The notes below the pieces were generated by a model. That model saw only the letters and a list, made by a program, of their open reading frames with translations. It had not been told where the DNA came from and ran no database searches. A program made the position numbers and the translations under genes. A stretch of 64,000 nucleotides of DNA, taken from NCBI RefSeq assembly GCF_016808335.1, contig NC_053147.1, forward strand, positions 22,492,913-22,556,912. The letters are read 5' to 3'. Each line of letters opens with the position of its first letter. The stretch's first letter is position 1. The DNA is from Panicum virgatum (taxonomy: Eukaryota > Streptophyta > Magnoliopsida > Poales > Poaceae). Of the stretch, positions 60,566 through 64,000 are shown piece by piece.

Positions 60566-61386
60566 TGTAACAGAACGGGCCAGATGGGCCGGGCCGAATC
60601 CCGGGTTATTGTAGCTCGGCTACTGTAGCGACGAAAAATACTGTAGCGACGGGAGTATAGTCCCCCACTGTAAGTTGAGAGAGGGACGAGCCAGATTAAA
60701 TACCAGGCCCTGGGTAGTTAAATAACTCTGGTTGCAACCTTTTGCGCGAAGCGAGGACGAAAGCGCAAGAGAGTTATTTAGCAGGTGTGATTTACTCAAC
60801 GTGCAGAGTAGATCTTAGCCGTTACCCGGGTCGGATCCGTTACAGTGGTATCAGAGCCGACTCTCGCGGTTTCACGCCACATACGGCCATAAGTGCGCGG
60901 ACATGAGCACGGGCGCGTGGTCGCAGATGCCACCGGCATGTGGGCGGACGCGTGTGGGCACAGATGCGCGGGCATCGAGGATGCGCCGGCACTGGACGCA
61001 CGGACGTGGCACAGGACCGTTGGCACTGGACGCACGAACGTGGTACATGGGACCGTTAGCACTAGACGTATGGGACGTGGCCAAGAGAGGAGATCCTGGT
61101 GGTATTTAAGTTGGTTCGATGATTCGACGGGGGCCAGATGGGCCGGGCCGAATCTTGGGTTACTGTAGCGACAAAAAAAAATACTGTAGCGACGGGAGTA
61201 TAGTCCCAGACTGGAAGTTGAGAGAGGGACGAGCCAGCTTAAATACCAGGCCCTGGGTAGTTGAATAACTCCGGTTGCAACCTTTTGCGCGAAGCGAGGA
61301 CGAAAGCGCAAGAGAGTTATTTAGTAGGTGTGATTTACTCAACGTGCAGAGTAGATCTTAACTGTTACCCGGGTCGGATCGTTACA
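60566..61386 (+). mobile_element. TRIM (miniature LTR retrotransposon), 821 bp
   Basis: Two similar LTRs, 60566-60844 and 61120-61386, start TG and end TTACA. They share the blocks CCAGATGGGCCGGGCCGAAT, ACTGTAGCGACGGGAGTATA and TTGCGCGAAGCGAGGACGAA. The perfect 5-bp duplication CACAC (60561-60565 and 61387-61391) flanks the element. A Met-tRNA primer site TGGTATCAGAGCC starts at 60846, two bases after the 5' LTR. The internal region is about 275 bp and non-coding. It has no 5S-like sequence, so it is not Cassandra. Confidence 0.92.
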
Positions 61387-61627
61387 CACACGCTGGCAGC
61401 TGTCAGGGAGAACAGGAAGGACGCCCAATCACCCAGCTTGCAGTCGCTTGCCGCTCGCTCCGTAACCTGTACGGGTATAGCTACGGGTGGCCACCGGCGG
61501 CGCGCCGCCCGCTCGTGGTGCCGCAACATCTCTGTTGAAAGATGAGAAGCGAGAGAAAGAGAAGAAGATGGAAGAGCGGGAGAGAAAAGGATAATTTATG
61601 GGTTGGAGGCTGTAGTTTCTATACACG

Positions 61628-62000
61628 ATATTTGGGCCGTGTTTAGTTCGCGTGAGATGTAAATACAAATTTTTTTTCGATGGAATCTTACTAATTTGAA
61701 GTACTAAATGAAGTTTATTTACAAAACTTTTTGCACAGATGTGTTGTAAATTGCGAAACGAATCTAATTATGCTAATTAATATATGATTAATCATTAATT
61801 AGCGGCTGATTACTGTAGCATCACTGTTACAAATTATGGATTCAGTAGGCTCATTAGATTCGTCTCGCGATTTACAGCTCATCTATATAGAAAGTTTTGT
61901 AAATAGACTTCATTTAGTACTTCAAATTAGCAAGATTCATTCGCAAAATTTTGTATTTTTTTTATTTTTGTGTTTACGGGGTGGGAACTAAACATAACCT
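61628..62000. mobile_element. MITE of the 'CTAATGAGCC' family (copy 6)
   Basis: It begins GGCCGTGTTTAGTTCGC and ends GGGAACTAAACATAACC. Core pairs (AATCTAATTATGCTAATTAA and GGCTCATTAGATTCGTCTCG) and GTACTAAATGAAGT / ACTTCATTTAGTAC subterminal blocks match the other copies. It has no ORF. Confidence 0.8.
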
Positions 62001-62567
62001 TAGTGATATGGCAGCATGGACACCACCCCAAGATACTATGGGTTAGACCTGGCCTAAACCGACTGCGAAACGGTACCATTCCTGTGATCTCATCCAAGGA
62101 TGCCACCTTTTACGACCGAATTTCAACACCCACGCTGCAATTTTCCATCTAATCTCGGAAATTGAAACATCAATAAAGGAAAGAAGTTCAAACCTTTCGA
62201 CTGCCACATCTTAATGGTTCGAGTGTTAAGATGCAAAGCTACCAAACGAGTAACAAATGCAGCGCACTGCAGAAGTGTATACTTCATGAAATGCGCAGTT
62301 AAACATCCAAAAATTTCGGTTATATTTCTAAAAAAAATTCAGCAAATCTTTCATGGTTCCCGTATCGTATTGACCGCTTCCCTGTAAATGCGATTCTAGC
62401 TGACTGATGCTTGCAACTCTTGACGGTTTGACCAATAAATTTTATTAGGGCCCATTACATCACAGCAGTGGAAGGAGCAGGTTCTCTTTGGTTGTGAGCA
62501 GGTTCTCTTTGGTTGTTGGATTTTTTTGCGAGCTCACTTGGTAAATGAAAACCTAAACCGAGGGTGT

Positions 62568-62780
62568 GTTTAGTTTGCAAAATTTTTTAGGTTCGGTTAT
62601 TATAGCACTTTCGTTTTTATTTGGTAATTAGTGTCCAATCATAAACTAATTAGACTCAAATGATTCATCTCATCATTTACAGCTAAATTGTACAATTAAT
62701 TATTTTTTAAACTATATATAATATTTTATGTATGTGTCCAAAAATTTGATGTGACGAGAAATCTTGAAATTTTTTAAAAA
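62568..62780. mobile_element. Diverged or truncated MITE of the same family (copy 7)
   Basis: A left terminus GTGTGTTTAGTTTGCAAAAT is followed by AAACTAATTAGACTCAAATG and CATCTCATCATTTAC, degenerate forms of the family core. The right end is not clearly recognisable. Confidence 0.5.
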
Positions 62781-62789
62781 ATAATCATG

Positions 62790-64000
62790 GCGAGTTGTTT
62801 ACTTATCTTATCAGGAGAAAATAAAAAAATAAAGAAGGCCAGGCGACGTACGACGAACGTTCCACTCCCACCCCTCTCTGCCCACCCCGCAGGCCATATA
62901 TAAACGCCGGCTCGGACCCGGAATGAGATCCTCTGCAGTCGACTGCAGTGGCCGACGAGTGGGCCTGATGGACGTCCGGGCCCACATGCAGTGACAATGG
63001 CACTCTGCAGTCACACCACAAGCGAGGAGGGACCCGGGGCGGGGCAAGAGGAAAAAACAAGAGAGAGAAGGCGTCTCTCTCTCCTCTCTCGCCGTCCCCA
63101 ACCTCTCGTCTCGCTGCCTGCGAAAGGTGGGAGCCTTTGCTTTTCCGCGTGAATTTTTTCGGGCGAATTTTTTCCGGCCTCCGCTCTGGTCAGATCGGCG
63201 CGGGTGAGCTCCGGCCCCTCCCGATCCGGATCCGTCCCGTCGGCGCGCGTGTTTTTTCTTCTCGAGTTTTCTGCGTGTTTTTTTCTCTCTTCGCTTTGGT
63301 TGCAGCGGCTGGCTCGGGTAGATCTGCGGTTTGGAGCGCGCAGAGGTGTCGTGGCGTGTGGTAGCTTTGTGGTTTCGTGGTGGGCGGCGTCGGTCCGTGA
63401 CGGATTTGGTGCTGGTCTGCTTGAGACGTTGGCCGATCGGTGCTGGGATACGGGTTGTTCGATCTTACGAGCTCGTGGTCTGAATTTCACCGCTGTTGCG
63501 CGAGATTGGGGGCTTTTTGGTTGTTTTGGATGGATGAAGTTGGCCGTCTGTTTGCTGTGTGTCGGCTTTCTGTAAGAATTTTGGGTAGGATCCCTTTGCT
63601 CGTGCAGGCTGTGATGTGTTCCTCTGATGGTTCAGGCCGATCTCTGAGATGCCTGAAAGTGCTGTGCTGGTTTCACCTCGGTGCCGACTTTGAAGTTGGC
63701 GCAGCTTGTTTTGTGTTTACCGGTAGCTTAGATAGCTTAGCTTGACCCTGTGGGCGTTTAGACCGTGCATTTCTGAAACATGGCTGATATCTTGTTCTGA
63801 CTCTAGTGTGGTTAGTTATGATGGTAAGCTTGACATACCGGGTAGAATGCTTGTAGCTGATAATTTTGGAATTAGTAAGAGGTTGGCTCATCATCATGGA
63901 ATGTGGGTTGTATCATTCATCGTTACTAAACGTTCAGCTTTAGTCGTTCTGTTGGCTGTTTTAACTCATATATATGACCTGGAGTCCTTTAGCATGGAGT
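62790..64000 (+). promoter_or_regulatory. Promoter and 5' leader of a plus-strand gene extending past the window
   Basis: A TATA box (TATATAAA, 62897-62904) is followed by a CT-rich leader (TCTCTCTCTCCTCTCTCGCC near 63075) and a donor-like CGAAAG|GTGGGAG at about 63126. GC falls gradually to 64000, as in the long first intron of highly expressed grass genes. No coding exon is visible before the window ends. The gene is unidentified. Confidence 0.4.

Noticed and set aside
60796..61311. 171-codon minus-strand frame
   Set aside because: It spans the inside of the TRIM and parts of both LTRs; TRIMs are non-coding.

Overview
The window is nuclear DNA of a grass (Poaceae), most probably a panicoid. 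The evidence is plant genes with GT-AG introns, five genes whose closest relatives I recall from rice, and a dense set of grass-type transposons (Reina-like and Tekay-like Ty3 elements, Cassandra, a second TRIM, Stowaway, Harbinger-like, hAT, CACTA, Mutator and Helitron elements). From memory, rice SNAT1 and a B3 gene of this type lie close together on rice chromosome 5, so the gene order may be collinear with that segment. I could not run a search.

Six protein-coding genes can be spliced by hand into uninterrupted frames. (1) 972-3238 (+) is a B3-domain DNA-binding protein, 7 coding exons, 278 aa. (2) 3832-14726 (-) is an LRR receptor kinase of the At1g06840 type, 20 coding exons, 945 aa; it converges on gene 1. 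(3) 21748-25056 (-) is chloroplast serotonin N-acetyltransferase, 8 exons, 249 aa. (4) 25641-26861 (-) is V-type H+-ATPase subunit E, 6 exons, 230 aa. (5) 37354-40948 (+) is a basic Ser/Pro-rich protein of the At2g40070/BPP family, 4 exons, 577 aa. (6) 53666-57082 (+) is an LRR receptor pseudokinase of the At5g58300 type, 2 coding exons, 632 aa. A plus-strand promoter and leader at 62.8-64.0 kb probably belong to a further gene beyond the right edge.

Much of the space between and inside these genes is transposon sequence, often nested. Intron 11 of the LRR kinase gene holds a Ty3 element (7241-11729) inserted in a Stowaway-like MITE; in that Ty3 element the RT-RNase H region is replaced by an LTR of another family. 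SNAT intron 2 holds a 680-bp hAT element. A 2.6-kb Mutator-like element (33289-35867, 9-bp target duplication) carries a rearranged Cassandra array in which the 5S-rRNA-like C box is present about eleven times. A 3.4-kb solo LTR (43945-47362), a TRIM (60566-61386), two related Helitrons in opposite orientation, two 5'-truncated LINEs with clear target duplications, and three non-autonomous DNA elements with GC-rich cores make up most of the rest.

The genes do not form one pathway. Each is a separate housekeeping or signalling gene: transcription (B3), receptor signalling (two LRR kinases), melatonin synthesis in plastids (SNAT), vacuolar proton pumping (VHA-E) and a probable microtubule-associated protein (BPP). 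The very long overlapping open frames in GC-rich stretches (29.3-30.2, 44.0-45.2 and 48.7-50.3 kb) lie in transposons and are best read as compositional artefacts. Exon coordinates were derived by reading splice signals and checking phase by hand; UTR ends are not determined.
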